Source: Rhopalosiphum padi (lineage: Eukaryota > Arthropoda > Insecta > Hemiptera > Aphididae). From it: 64,000 bases of DNA. Below are positions 1-10,705 of the stretch, piece by piece (positions within the stretch are counted from its first letter, which is position 1; every line of letters begins with the position of its first letter). Both the position numbers and the translations under genes were made by a program. The DNA is taken from assembly GCF_020882245.1 (NCBI RefSeq), contig NC_083600.1:6510001-6574000 (forward strand), written 5' to 3'. Below the pieces are notes generated by a model. The model was not told the origin of the DNA. It saw only the letters and a list, made by a program, of their open reading frames with translations, and searched no databases.

Positions 1-2500
1 TATTATGATAATGCTTACTTGCTCAAATCTCATTAAAGTAAACTTGTTATCGCTGACATGCTGTGCATGTCATAATTAAAATCTTATTGAATGCCATTTA
101 TTGTGTTATTAATTATTATTGACAGACTTAATTTTATTTGACAGTAGATAATTTCAAAATCTACGTTCCTACATTGTAAACACTAGTTATTTCATTTTTA
201 AATATTAAAATTAAATCCAATTTTGTAATAGGTATACCTATTGATATATATTTCATAGGTATTTGGTAAATGCTCATCTATGTTAGAAAAAGTAAAATAT
301 TACAAGGACTTAGGGTAGTAATAAGAGAAGGTAACTTAATGAAGTAGATTCAGTAATCTCGTTAATCCGGACTAGATGGGACTGGACTTTATCTGAATTA
401 TCAAAAATCAGGATTAAACGGAATGATGTTTTTTTTTAACTTACTAATAATTATTTTTCAAAAACCACTAATTTCAAAATTTATTGATTTACAATTTTAC
501 ATTACACATTATTATTATTATTATTATGATATATGTATTACATATGTACATATATCAATACAAATTTATAGAAAGTGAAAGAAATTTAAAGAAAGTACGA
601 AATATAAATTGTCAGGATTAGCGAGACTCGACTGTACTTCATCAATATAATGATGTTAACTAATTAATTTGATTAGTAATTATTTATTAAGATGATTAAA
701 GCCAATTAATATATATTTCCGTAAAAATAAATGAAAAACAGTTATTTTTATTTTTAATACTTTGTAGGCATATATTAAATAGGTATTTGAGTATCTCATG
801 AAATATTTACTAACAGTTTTATGTAAGGTATTAATGGGTATTATTAAGTTATATATTATACCAATTACCAATGATTATTACTCAATTGCTAATAAAACAG
901 TACAACACGGCAGTGCCAATTCATTATAATTTATCAATAGACAATAATATACTTCTCTTGTTTTAAATTAACTCGGAAATTAATTATATATATATGCATA
1001 TATTTATTCTATAATAATTAACAAAAAAATTGTACAGGTAAAATTAAACTTATTATTAATACATTTTTTTATTATTATTATTAATGAGGTTATTATCTTA
1101 ACATATTTAAATAAGTATTTTTGACAGTATTTAAAAAAAAATAGTTTGGTACCTACATATAGGGATATTATAATACTGCAAAGATATGCTTGAGGTACTT
1201 ATTTATATTTAAATTTAATTACTTTAAAAAATATTGATACCCATGATATTTGTTAATAAGCAATCAGGTAATAGTATAATTTTATGTGTATATACTTAAT
1301 TAAGATTTATAATTAACATATTTCTCTCTTGTACTGTTAGTAATGTAGTAAAGATACAGTTAATTATGATTGAATATATGTATTTATAACATAAAAATAA
1401 TTGGGGTTTTGATTTAAATGTTGTGATAATATATGTTTTTGAATGCTTACTATGAATTTATTATTAAATAAATCTCTGAATACCTAAATCATTTAAGTAT
1501 CTACAATTACTGATATAAGTACTAAACCGGTGAATCAAGAATTTAACTATGAGAATTAGTAGTAAGATTGAGAAATTACGATATCACTACAATATTAGAG
1601 TTAATATAACCAACAAGTGTTTGATGGCTGTTAGTAATGTTTAATAAAAATAAAAGACAGTAGGTAATTACTAAAAGTAAAATATAGTGAAAAATGTGGA
1701 TAAAAACTTTTTGTTACTATTGGGTCACCAGAGTAAGATAGTTATGACAAGTTCACATTATTCCAAGCATTATTAAAAAAAAAAAATAGTAATAATAACA
1801 TCTGTTGTTAATTTTTAAATTTAACATATTTTAATTCTTTAATATATTAAAACTAATAGCTATGATATTTAATTTGTGTATAATCCGAGGTATAATCAGC
1901 ATACTCTAATTCAAAAATAGCAATTAAATGTAGCAATATAAAAAAAACTAAAAATTAATTTAAATAAGTGGTACTAGATGATGAGGTGACTGATTTTAAG
2001 TTCATTTAATTTTATAACTTATTCAATACCTATCAAAAAAAAATCCTATTAGATTCATTAAGATTTTGTATTGTATGTCTGATAATATGCTGACCCTGAT
2101 AATGAATGTACTTTTATTCAAGTTATTTCTTTTGTTTATTGGTAAATTTGAAAATCTATATTTTTAGTATTAAACAATAACTTAGTAAAGTAATTGTTAT
2201 AAGTTATAGCTACCAAGTGTATTTTTTTTGTTTGTTGTTGTCTAATACTTATAAAACTAAGTAATAAAAGAATTAAGTACTAAAGAATCTATTTTAATAG
2301 CTCATGATGCAGGAAGTAAAAGTGACATTTGTCATACTCCCGTTGTATTTTAATTTAAACTTTATACATACATGTTTCCTCATAAGTATCTATTTAATAT
2401 TGTATCAAACACTATTCTTACAGCATTCTTAAATCATAGCAAAAAAATTATTTTGTGGTACCATATTAATGGTCTGTGAGACTGTGAATTTGTAGCATAT

Positions 2501-2706
2501 AGTCGGGGACACAAAAAATGAGTGCTGGACCCCCGTGGCCCGTTTTCCATACCTACCATAGTAACAATTGCTTCTCAGCAACCTATTAATGAATTAACCA
2601 TCGAATCCAATTGACTGGGCTATTTATTTTATGGTTTTGACAACCACTATCAAAAATCTGCCGCTTAGCACATGACGGTTAGCGCTCATTTTTCATGTCC
2701 GCAACT
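2501..2706. mobile_element. Miniature inverted-repeat transposon (MITE), about 206 bp
   Basis: The left end begins AGTCGGGGACACAAAAAATG and the right end, read on the other strand, begins AGTTGCGGACATGAAAAATG. They match over about 26 positions with a handful of substitutions and continue GAGTGCT versus GAGCGCT. Both sides are flanked by ATAT (2497-2500 and 2707-2710), a possible short target-site duplication, although this is weak evidence in AT-rich DNA. There is no coding capacity, so this is a non-autonomous DNA transposon. The superfamily is not determined. Confidence 0.7.
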
Positions 2707-4858
2707 ATATATTGGATATTTTAAATAAGCAAATGATTTTAAATTATATTCAAAAATCGACAGATTTGGATAATTCATAATTGCAGATGATAAGCATGAA
2801 ATATAATGACAGCGTACTAATAATATTTATTAATGGCTTATTACTTAACTGATTAACAATATTTTTGTGATTCACCTGTTATACTTATACCTATTTAATA
2901 CAATAATTAGGTATAATAGGTTAATTAAAGTACAATTATTATTTTTTGGGAGGGTTTTTTACTATTTGTTGGTACTGATATATACTTTATTTTATATATT
3001 AAAGAAACATCTTTAAATTATAAACTAAAGATAAACATTATAAACATTTGCATGTTTTGTTACTCTTTCACTTTTATTAGACGCATAACATTGTAAAATT
3101 ATGTACTGGATTCTTACTAATTACTACAGATTATTAATAGTTAATTATTAGAAAAAATTTAATTATCAAATTCTTAGAGAGTATAAGCTGTGCTTGAGCA
3201 AAGAATTTTTTTAAATTCTTATAACTTGTTTTTAAATAAATTAGTACATGAAAAAAATTCCATTCGAACACAACATATTTTCTTGTAAGTTTCATAATTA
3301 GTAAATTTGGTCAAGTATAAACTGTAGTAAGAATCCGTAACATAGAATTAATCACTCTATGGTATACGTGTTGAAGACGGGAACAAGTAACTACACATGT
3401 GAGTACAAGTGGTAAGACAGTCTTTTAACAATCTGTATGAATAATAAAAAAATATATATATATTTGTGTTTTTATTAAATTAAATAATAAATTAAATGGT
3501 TTAAACTAATTTTAAAATGTTCTGCCAATAAAAATAATCCTGGACAACATAATAGTTAATGTGTTGACTAAAATTAAGAATTTAGAGTTAAATGTATAAA
3601 CTCCAGTTGCAAAGACACATTTTTTATTTCAACTTTATATTTTATGCATCATTTAGACTAGGTATTCTCATTTAAACATTACAAGTTTAATACAAGTGGA
3701 AATTATTGTATTAAGGATCTGTTTAAAATCTAACAAATTATATTATATCCTACGTTACTTATATTAGTTATTTTATTGTTGGATTAAAAGTGAACTTACC
3801 TTTGTACTTTACTTAACACATATTATTTTATAATATAAATAATTGAAATGATCAAATATATATTAATTTTGATCTATAATAATAATATATTCTATAAGTA
3901 TATTGTTTTTAATTGTAGTATTACATACTCATGACAATCAATAATTATGTACATTTGTCAACATTATTATAAGAATTATAGTATTTGTTATTATTAAGTA
4001 TAGATTCAGTGTTTATTAGTACTTTTTTTTAAATAAATAAATGAAAAATAAATTTTAATAGGAATATTATTATATTTAATTATACAAGAGTGATTCTTTT
4101 GACAATCTCAAAAAGAATTAAAATTTTTTTTAAATATATGTTTTATATAATTAAAAGTTATTACAAAACAACATTTTTGAATGACAGCAAATATTCTGAA
4201 GTAGAAAATTGTTCTGAAAATGTTGGTATTTAAAACGAGTAGATAATTAGTTTAAGTATTTCAAGTTTAGAAAGCAAAGTCGCAGGAACTGCTAGAATAC
4301 CCCCAAAATATTGCTTCACTACTGTACTGGGTGTCAGCTATAACTGTATTTACAATGATAATGGGTAAGATGCGTTTAAGAATTTATGTGTATTGGTTAT
4401 CCAAAATTAAGGTTAACAAAGCCACCATCGACGGTCCTACGGATAAGATCGCGCAAAACGCGTCTTGAATATTATATTATGCAATACTAGACAATATTTG
4501 TCAATGATAGTTAAATATTTATGTTATTTATAATATTATTAACGTTTAATAAAAATTTGAACACATTTTAACTTATAACTTTGATAATGATGAATGATGA
4601 TAGTAAACGAACACGTGTGCGTAGCGGACGACTGCCACCGTGGAAATGATATGAGCTATATTTTTAAAATCGTTTCAAATTCAATTTTTATATGTTGAAA
4701 ATCTTAAGAAAATTCTGTTTATTAAAATACCGATAAAAAAATATTTTATCAAAAAATGTTATTATTTTTCGAGGAAATGAGTGTTTACTTTTAAATCAAT
4801 TATAATGACATTTTTTCAAAGTGTTAATTTTAGTTCTAATTTTATTTACTTATTTTTG

Positions 4859-4864
4859 TTTTAG
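4859..4864 (+). promoter_or_regulatory. Splice acceptor of the plexin A coding exon
   Basis: A T-rich tract from about 4830 runs into TTTTAG at 4859-4864. An in-frame TAG at 4868-4870 lies between the acceptor and the ATG at 4880, so the coding frame cannot extend upstream within this exon. This supports a 5'UTR intron, not a missing upstream coding exon. Confidence 0.6.
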
Positions 4865-4879
4865 GAATAGACTGTTTAT

Positions 4880-7800
4880 ATGGTCATCTATCAACATATG
4901 TCTTCCATATTCCCATGTACTGGAAAAACCAGACGTCGTACAATGCAGACCACCCATCGTCTGTGGGTAACACTTTTCTATTTGGCATGTCTAAGTGTAA
5001 GTTATAGTCATTCCAATATAATAAAAATATTCAAAGACGATGATTCGACGCCAATGTTCAACAACCTTGTCATTGACAAGAACACTGGGCGCTTATTTGT
5101 GGGTGCCATCAATCATCTATATCAACTTACACCTGATCTCAATGTAACTAATCAAGTAGTTACTGGCCCCATTGAAGATTCTTTTGAATGTGGGGCCAAT
5201 ATGTGTCCTAACTCCACTATTAAAAACTTAACTGATAATGTAAATAAAGTACTTGTTATCGATTATACTACATCCAGGATAATCACTTGTGGATCAGTTT
5301 CACAAGGTATGTGTACAGTTCGAAATTTAAATAACATGTCTGATACAGTACAATTAGTTAAAGAAGCAGTGGTCGCAAACAATATGGAAGCATCTACTAT
5401 CGCTTTTATTGCACCAGGACCTCCAAATCCACCTATGACGCAAGTTATGTATATTGGAGTTACATTTACCGGAAATTCTCCTTATCGTTCTGATGTTCCA
5501 GCTATATCTTCTAGAAGTTTAGATAGTCAAAATATGTTAAACATTGCTCACGTTGGAGTAATTTCTGGTACTCGGGTATATGTAAATACTCTGAACCGTG
5601 AACGATATCTCATTAATTATGTTTATGGTTTTAGTTCTGAAACTTTCAGTTACTTTTTAACAACACAAATGCGTAGTGTAACATCTCCTTCTCCATACAT
5701 ATCTAAAATGGTAAGATTATGCCACGAAGATAAAAGTTATTATTCATATACAGAAATTCCACTGGAGTGTACTAGTAAAGAACAGTCATATAATTTAGTA
5801 CAAGCTGGGTATGTGGGTAAAATTGGCTCAGACTTGGCTACAGATCTTGGTATTACTCCTCAAGATGACGTTTTATTCGCCGTATTCTCAAGTAGTAATC
5901 AAAGTGAAAGTGAATTAAAAAACAAACCTAATGACCAAAGTGCACTATGTGTTTATTCACTAAAGGCAATACGAAGAAAATTTTTACAAAACATTAATGC
6001 ATGCTTCAGTGGAAAAGGGAATCGAGGATTGGATTTTATTTCACCTAGTCATGCATGCGTTGGAACCAAACTTCAGACAATTACCGAAGATTTTTGTGGT
6101 ATGGACGTGAATACTCCTTTAGGAGGCGATTCGCCTATGACAGCTATTCCAGTTTTAACGTTCAATACTCGTCTTACTGCAGTAACTGCAACTTCTACTG
6201 GTGATTTTACGGTTGTATTTGTTGGAACGAACAATGGCCATGTCAAAAAAATAGTGGTTGAAAGTTCTGTAAAAGCTATTGAATATGGAGATATAGTTAT
6301 TCAAGAAAACTCACCAATAAATCAAGATTTAATAGTTGATCCTCAACAAATGCATCTATATGCAATGACCAGAAACCGAGTTTCTATGATTAAAGTTCAA
6401 GAATGTCATATGTATTCATCATGTTTAGATTGCTTGGCTGCAAAAGATCCTTATTGCGGATGGTGTTCATTAGAGAATAAATGTAGTTTACGCTCAAATT
6501 GTGAAGATGCAGCAAATGATCCATTATATTGGATACCATACAAAAGTGGAAAGTGCACAACAATAGCTTCTGTTACACCAAGTCAACTTCAAAAGACCAC
6601 AGCGCGAACATTGGAATTAGTTATTGATAATTTGCCATTGCTTGAAGGTCCATTTTTTTGTGCATTTTCAGCGTTTGATAAAGTGTTGATCACAGATGCT
6701 ACTAGAAAATCATTTGGTGTAAATTGTACAACACCACGAACAGATTTACTACCATTTATACCAGCCAACCAACATCATTTTACTACAAAATTGTCTGTAA
6801 AAACAGCCAAGGGACCAAACTTTGTTGCCACCAATTTCACATTCTTTGATTGCAGTACTTATACATCGTGTACACAATGTGTTAATTCTTCATTTCCGTG
6901 TGATTGGTGTGCTGAAGCTCATAGATGTACGCATGACACGGCAGAAAATTGTAGAAATGACATTTTAGTTACTGGTGTAAATCGTGTTGGTCCTAGTTTC
7001 CGAAGTGGACCATCATTTTGCCCAACAATTAATGGATCTGATACAGGAAGTACTGAAATTTTGGTACCTTCTGGTATTAAAAAACCTATCCGAGTAAAGG
7101 TACACATAATTGGCCAATTTATTGCTCAAACACGTTTTGTATGCCAATTTAATATAGAGGGTCGTGTTTCGAGTGTAAATGCGGCATTAGTAGCGGACAC
7201 CATATATTGTGAAACGATGGAGTTTAGTTATAATTCACACTTTTCTAATATCACGGCGACTTTTGCTGTGATTTGGGGAGGATCTAAACCATTGGATAAT
7301 CCACATGACATTCATGTTGTCATTTATAGATGTAGTGATATGGCTGATGACTGTGGTATGTGTTTAGCATTGCCTGAAAAGTATAAATGTGGATGGTGTC
7401 AAGCCACTAATAGTTGTGAAGTTATAGATCAATGTGACAGAGCAGTTGTTACGTGGCTCAATCGAAACAAGACTTGTCCGAATCTTCAAATCACATCATT
7501 TTGGCCACTTGCTGGACCGTGGGAAGGTCACACAAATATTACAATTATTGGAAAAAATTTAGGAAAAAGTTTTAATGACATATATAGTGGTGTTACTGTG
7601 GCTGGATTAAGATGTGCTCCGTATGCACATTTGTATGAAACTACCAGAAAAATAGTATGTAGAGTTGATGGACCCGGCAGTGAAGATATAAGAGAAGGTC
7701 CAATTGTGGTTCAAGTTGAAGGATTCAGAGGTGAATCTAAAACAAATTATCATTTTGTTGATCCCATCATAAATAGTTTTTATCCTGGTTATGGTCCAAA

Positions 7801-10705
7801 ATCTGGTGGAACAACTCTTAAAATAGTAGGAAAGTTCATGAATGCTGGAAGTAATATTCAAGTATTCTTCGAAAACAGTTTACCATGTATTGTTGTCAAT
7901 AGTACATTCTCTGAAACTACTTGTATTACAAGTGCTTCTGATGCTCAAAGAGTTGGAAAAATAAAAATGTTATTTGATAAGTCTGAAAGAAATTTTGATC
8001 GACAAACATATGAGTACACTGATGATCCTAGTGTTGAATCTGTTGAATCAGGTTCTCCCAGCCAAGTAAAAGTTCCTAAAGGCATTGTATCTGGTGGTAT
8101 AAAAGTTTCAGTTAATGGTAAAAATTTCGCATTTGTTCAAACTCCTCGTTTGTATGTTTATTATATGAATAATACATATTTTGGGGATTGTTTTGTACTA
8201 AGTAATTCTAATTTAATATGTGAGTCACCTAAAGTTACACCACTTCAACGAATTCAAGCTAATTCTTCTAACCCACCAATAGAGTTGGACTATGGATTTG
8301 AAATGGACAATGTAACAAGTGTTCAAAATATATCATCAAAAACAGGATTTTCAAAATTCTTACTTTACCCAGATCCAAATTACACAAAATTTGAAGATGT
8401 TCAAGGGGAAAACATAAAATATTACAAAAGTGACTATTTAACTATAAATGGCCATTACTTGGATCGAGCTTGCCAAGAAACTGACGTTACAGTGCAAATT
8501 GGGACAAGTTACTGTAACGTGACTTCTTTGTCTCGAAATCAACTCACCTGTAAACCACCGCCTATTCAACCATTAGCAGTATCTGATGATTTTCGGTTGT
8601 CCAGCTCTCAAGAACTTCCAGATGTAATTGTAACAGTTGGGTCAAGTCTGAAGTTTAACATCGGGAAACTTAGCTATGCTCAATCTGAAGTTAATAGCCC
8701 TTTGACAAATCCTGCTCTATTTGGGGGTATCATTGGTATGGCTATAATTGTTATTATTTTCATTGCCTTTTTGATCGCATATCGCCGCAAATCGACTGAA
8801 AGTAGTCGTGTCTTAAAAAATATGCAAGAACAGATGGACATATTAGAACTACGTGTTGCGGCAGAATGCAAAGAGGCGTTTGCTGAACTTCAAACAGAAA
8901 TAACAGATATAGCTGGTGATCTTACTTCGGGTGGTATTCCATTTTTGGATTATCGTACATATTCAATGAAAATTTTATTCCCGAATATGGAAGACCACGG
9001 AGTGCTCCAACGAGAAAAACCAGAATTAATCCGAAAAGAAAAAGGCATCCGTTTGTTCGGTCAATTAATATTAAACAAGACATTTTTATTATTGTTTATA
9101 AGAACTTTGGAGAGTAATCGTTATTTTTCAATGAGAGACAGAGTAAATGTTGCTTCTTTGATTATGGTGTCATTGCAAAGCAAAATGGAATACTGTACAG
9201 ATATATTAAAGACTTTACTTGCAGAACTAATTGAAAAATGCATGGAAGGTAATAGCCATCCAAAGTTACTTTTGAGACGTACAGAAAGTGTTGCAGAAAA
9301 AATGTTATCATCATGGTTTACTTTTCTATTATATAAATTTTTAAGGGAATGTGCTGGAGAACCTCTATATTTATTGTTTAGAGCAATGAAACAACAAGTC
9401 GATAAAGGACCAGTTGATGCAATTACTTCTGAAGCAAGGTATTCGTTGAGCGAAGAGAAACTGATAAGACAATCAATAGATTTTATTCCAATGACCGTAT
9501 ATGTTTCGATTTCCCAACAAACTGCATTCGTCACTGGACTCGACCCAAACACTGAAAATATACCGGTTAAAGTATTAGACTGTGATACAATTTCACAAGT
9601 AAAGGAAAAAGCATTGGATACTATCTATCGAGCGATGCCTTGTAGTCAACGACCCCGCACGTGTGAACTCGATGTTGAATGGAGAACCGGCACTTCTGGT
9701 CGTTTAATTCTATACGACGAAGACTCAACAACAAAAGTGGAAGGAGAATGGAAGAAACGGAACACTTTACATCATTATATGGTTCCAGATGGTGCATATC
9801 TAAACTTGGTTTCTGTCAAACAAATGTCAACCTACAACTTATCAATACTTTCAGACCGCATGGACAAACACAAATATGAAACTTTAAATTTAACGAAATT
9901 CAACTACGATAGCCCGCCATATAGCAGGGCTACATCGCCACTGAACAATGATCAGGATGGAGGTCTCAAATGTTGGCATTTAGTCAAACATCATGATAAC
10001 GATGCACAAAAAGAAGGTGAACGTGGTAATAAAATGGTATCAGAAATATATCTTACGCGTTTACTAGCTACCAAAGGTACTCTACAAAAATTCGTAGACG
10101 ATTTATTTGAAACAATTTTCAGTACTGCGCACAGAGGAAGTGCTCTGCCTTTGGCTATTAAATATATGTTTGATTTTCTCGATGATCAAGCACTTCAGCA
10201 TGGTATCTCTGATCACGAAGTTGTACATACGTGGAAAAGCAACAGTCTTCCTTTGCGTTTTTGGGTGAATCTTATCAAAAATCCCAACTTTGTTTTTGAT
10301 ATACACAAGTCCAACATAGTTGACTCATGTCTATCAGTTGTTGCTCAAACATTCATGGACTCGTGTTCGACTTCAGATCATCGACTCGGTAAAGATTCGC
10401 CAAGCTCAAAATTACTTTACGCCAAGGATATTCCGGTGTACAAAGACTGGGTAGATCGTTACTATTCAGACATAAAAATCATGCCAGCAATATCGGATCA
10501 GGACATGAATGCTATGCTTGCCGAAGAATCAAGGATTCACATGACAGAATTTAATACCAATTGTGCTTTGTATGAACTCTACATGTACGCTGCCAAGTAC
10601 AACGAACAGCTAATGGTAACACTCGAAGAAGACGAATTTTCCCAAAAACAGCGACTGGCGTATAAATTGGAACAAGTGCACAATTTCATGATGGTAGAGA
10701 AATAA
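4880..10705 (+). CDS. PlexA: Plexin A, semaphorin receptor, complete in one exon
   Basis: Single-pass receptor for transmembrane class 1 semaphorins; its cytoplasmic GAP domain acts on Rap/Ras-type GTPases to drive axon repulsion (family knowledge). Visible order: likely signal peptide at residues 22-44, Sema domain about 50-505, PSI domains starting near 508 (ECHMYSSCLDCLAAKDPYCGWC), 656 and 816, IPT repeats starting near 867, 961, 1049 and about 1180, a transmembrane helix about 1281-1300 followed by YRRK, a juxtamembrane coiled coil, then a split GAP domain with a Rho-binding insert about 1535-1645. The catalytic arginines appear to be R1466/R1467 (LLRRTESVAEKML) and R1793 (LPLRFWVNL). The length is close to Drosophila PlexA as I recall it, and the sequence is collinear throughout. 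The first ATG is 4880; Met22 at 4943 has a better context (A at -3) and places the signal peptide at the N-terminus, so it may be the real start. Unusual: no intron anywhere in the coding sequence. Confidence 0.96.
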   Translation: MVIYQHMSSIFPCTGKTRRRTMQTTHRLWVTLFYLACLSVSYSHSNIIKIFKDDDSTPMFNNLVIDKNTGRLFVGAINHLYQLTPDLNVTNQVVTGPIEDSFECGANMCPNSTIKNLTDNVNKVLVIDYTTSRIITCGSVSQGMCTVRNLNNMSDTVQLVKEAVVANNMEASTIAFIAPGPPNPPMTQVMYIGVTFTGNSPYRSDVPAISSRSLDSQNMLNIAHVGVISGTRVYVNTLNRERYLINYVYGFSSETFSYFLTTQMRSVTSPSPYISKMVRLCHEDKSYYSYTEIPLECTSKEQSYNLVQAGYVGKIGSDLATDLGITPQDDVLFAVFSSSNQSESELKNKPNDQSALCVYSLKAIRRKFLQNINACFSGKGNRGLDFISPSHACVGTKLQTITEDFCGMDVNTPLGGDSPMTAIPVLTFNTRLTAVTATSTGDFTVVFVGTNNGHVKKIVVESSVKAIEYGDIVIQENSPINQDLIVDPQQMHLYAMTRNRVSMIKVQECHMYSSCLDCLAAKDPYCGWCSLENKCSLRSNCEDAANDPLYWIPYKSGKCTTIASVTPSQLQKTTARTLELVIDNLPLLEGPFFCAFSAFDKVLITDATRKSFGVNCTTPRTDLLPFIPANQHHFTTKLSVKTAKGPNFVATNFTFFDCSTYTSCTQCVNSSFPCDWCAEAHRCTHDTAENCRNDILVTGVNRVGPSFRSGPSFCPTINGSDTGSTEILVPSGIKKPIRVKVHIIGQFIAQTRFVCQFNIEGRVSSVNAALVADTIYCETMEFSYNSHFSNITATFAVIWGGSKPLDNPHDIHVVIYRCSDMADDCGMCLALPEKYKCGWCQATNSCEVIDQCDRAVVTWLNRNKTCPNLQITSFWPLAGPWEGHTNITIIGKNLGKSFNDIYSGVTVAGLRCAPYAHLYETTRKIVCRVDGPGSEDIREGPIVVQVEGFRGESKTNYHFVDPIINSFYPGYGPKSGGTTLKIVGKFMNAGSNIQVFFENSLPCIVVNSTFSETTCITSASDAQRVGKIKMLFDKSERNFDRQTYEYTDDPSVESVESGSPSQVKVPKGIVSGGIKVSVNGKNFAFVQTPRLYVYYMNNTYFGDCFVLSNSNLICESPKVTPLQRIQANSSNPPIELDYGFEMDNVTSVQNISSKTGFSKFLLYPDPNYTKFEDVQGENIKYYKSDYLTINGHYLDRACQETDVTVQIGTSYCNVTSLSRNQLTCKPPPIQPLAVSDDFRLSSSQELPDVIVTVGSSLKFNIGKLSYAQSEVNSPLTNPALFGGIIGMAIIVIIFIAFLIAYRRKSTESSRVLKNMQEQMDILELRVAAECKEAFAELQTEITDIAGDLTSGGIPFLDYRTYSMKILFPNMEDHGVLQREKPELIRKEKGIRLFGQLILNKTFLLLFIRTLESNRYFSMRDRVNVASLIMVSLQSKMEYCTDILKTLLAELIEKCMEGNSHPKLLLRRTESVAEKMLSSWFTFLLYKFLRECAGEPLYLLFRAMKQQVDKGPVDAITSEARYSLSEEKLIRQSIDFIPMTVYVSISQQTAFVTGLDPNTENIPVKVLDCDTISQVKEKALDTIYRAMPCSQRPRTCELDVEWRTGTSGRLILYDEDSTTKVEGEWKKRNTLHHYMVPDGAYLNLVSVKQMSTYNLSILSDRMDKHKYETLNLTKFNYDSPPYSRATSPLNNDQDGGLKCWHLVKHHDNDAQKEGERGNKMVSEIYLTRLLATKGTLQKFVDDLFETIFSTAHRGSALPLAIKYMFDFLDDQALQHGISDHEVVHTWKSNSLPLRFWVNLIKNPNFVFDIHKSNIVDSCLSVVAQTFMDSCSTSDHRLGKDSPSSKLLYAKDIPVYKDWVDRYYSDIKIMPAISDQDMNAMLAEESRIHMTEFNTNCALYELYMYAAKYNEQLMVTLEEDEFSQKQRLAYKLEQVHNFMMVEK

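Larger units (their letters stand above)
1..4864 (+). other. AT-rich non-coding DNA; right end probably the 5'UTR intron of plexin A
   Basis: No reading frame here looks like a gene; the only one above 60 codons (680-871, minus) is a low-complexity AT translation. The segment ends in a pyrimidine-rich run and TTTTAG at 4859-4864, a good splice acceptor 15 bases before the first plexin ATG. The right part is therefore likely an intron that splits the 5'UTR. Where that intron begins cannot be seen. A small inverted-repeat element sits at 2501-2706. Slightly more GC-rich patches occur at about 4410-4480 and 4610-4650, but nothing in them can be named. Confidence 0.5.

Noticed and set aside
9121..9552. 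143-codon open frame on the minus strand inside plexin A
   Set aside because: It lies opposite the conserved GAP domain; the + strand frame explains the sequence fully and the antisense translation resembles nothing.
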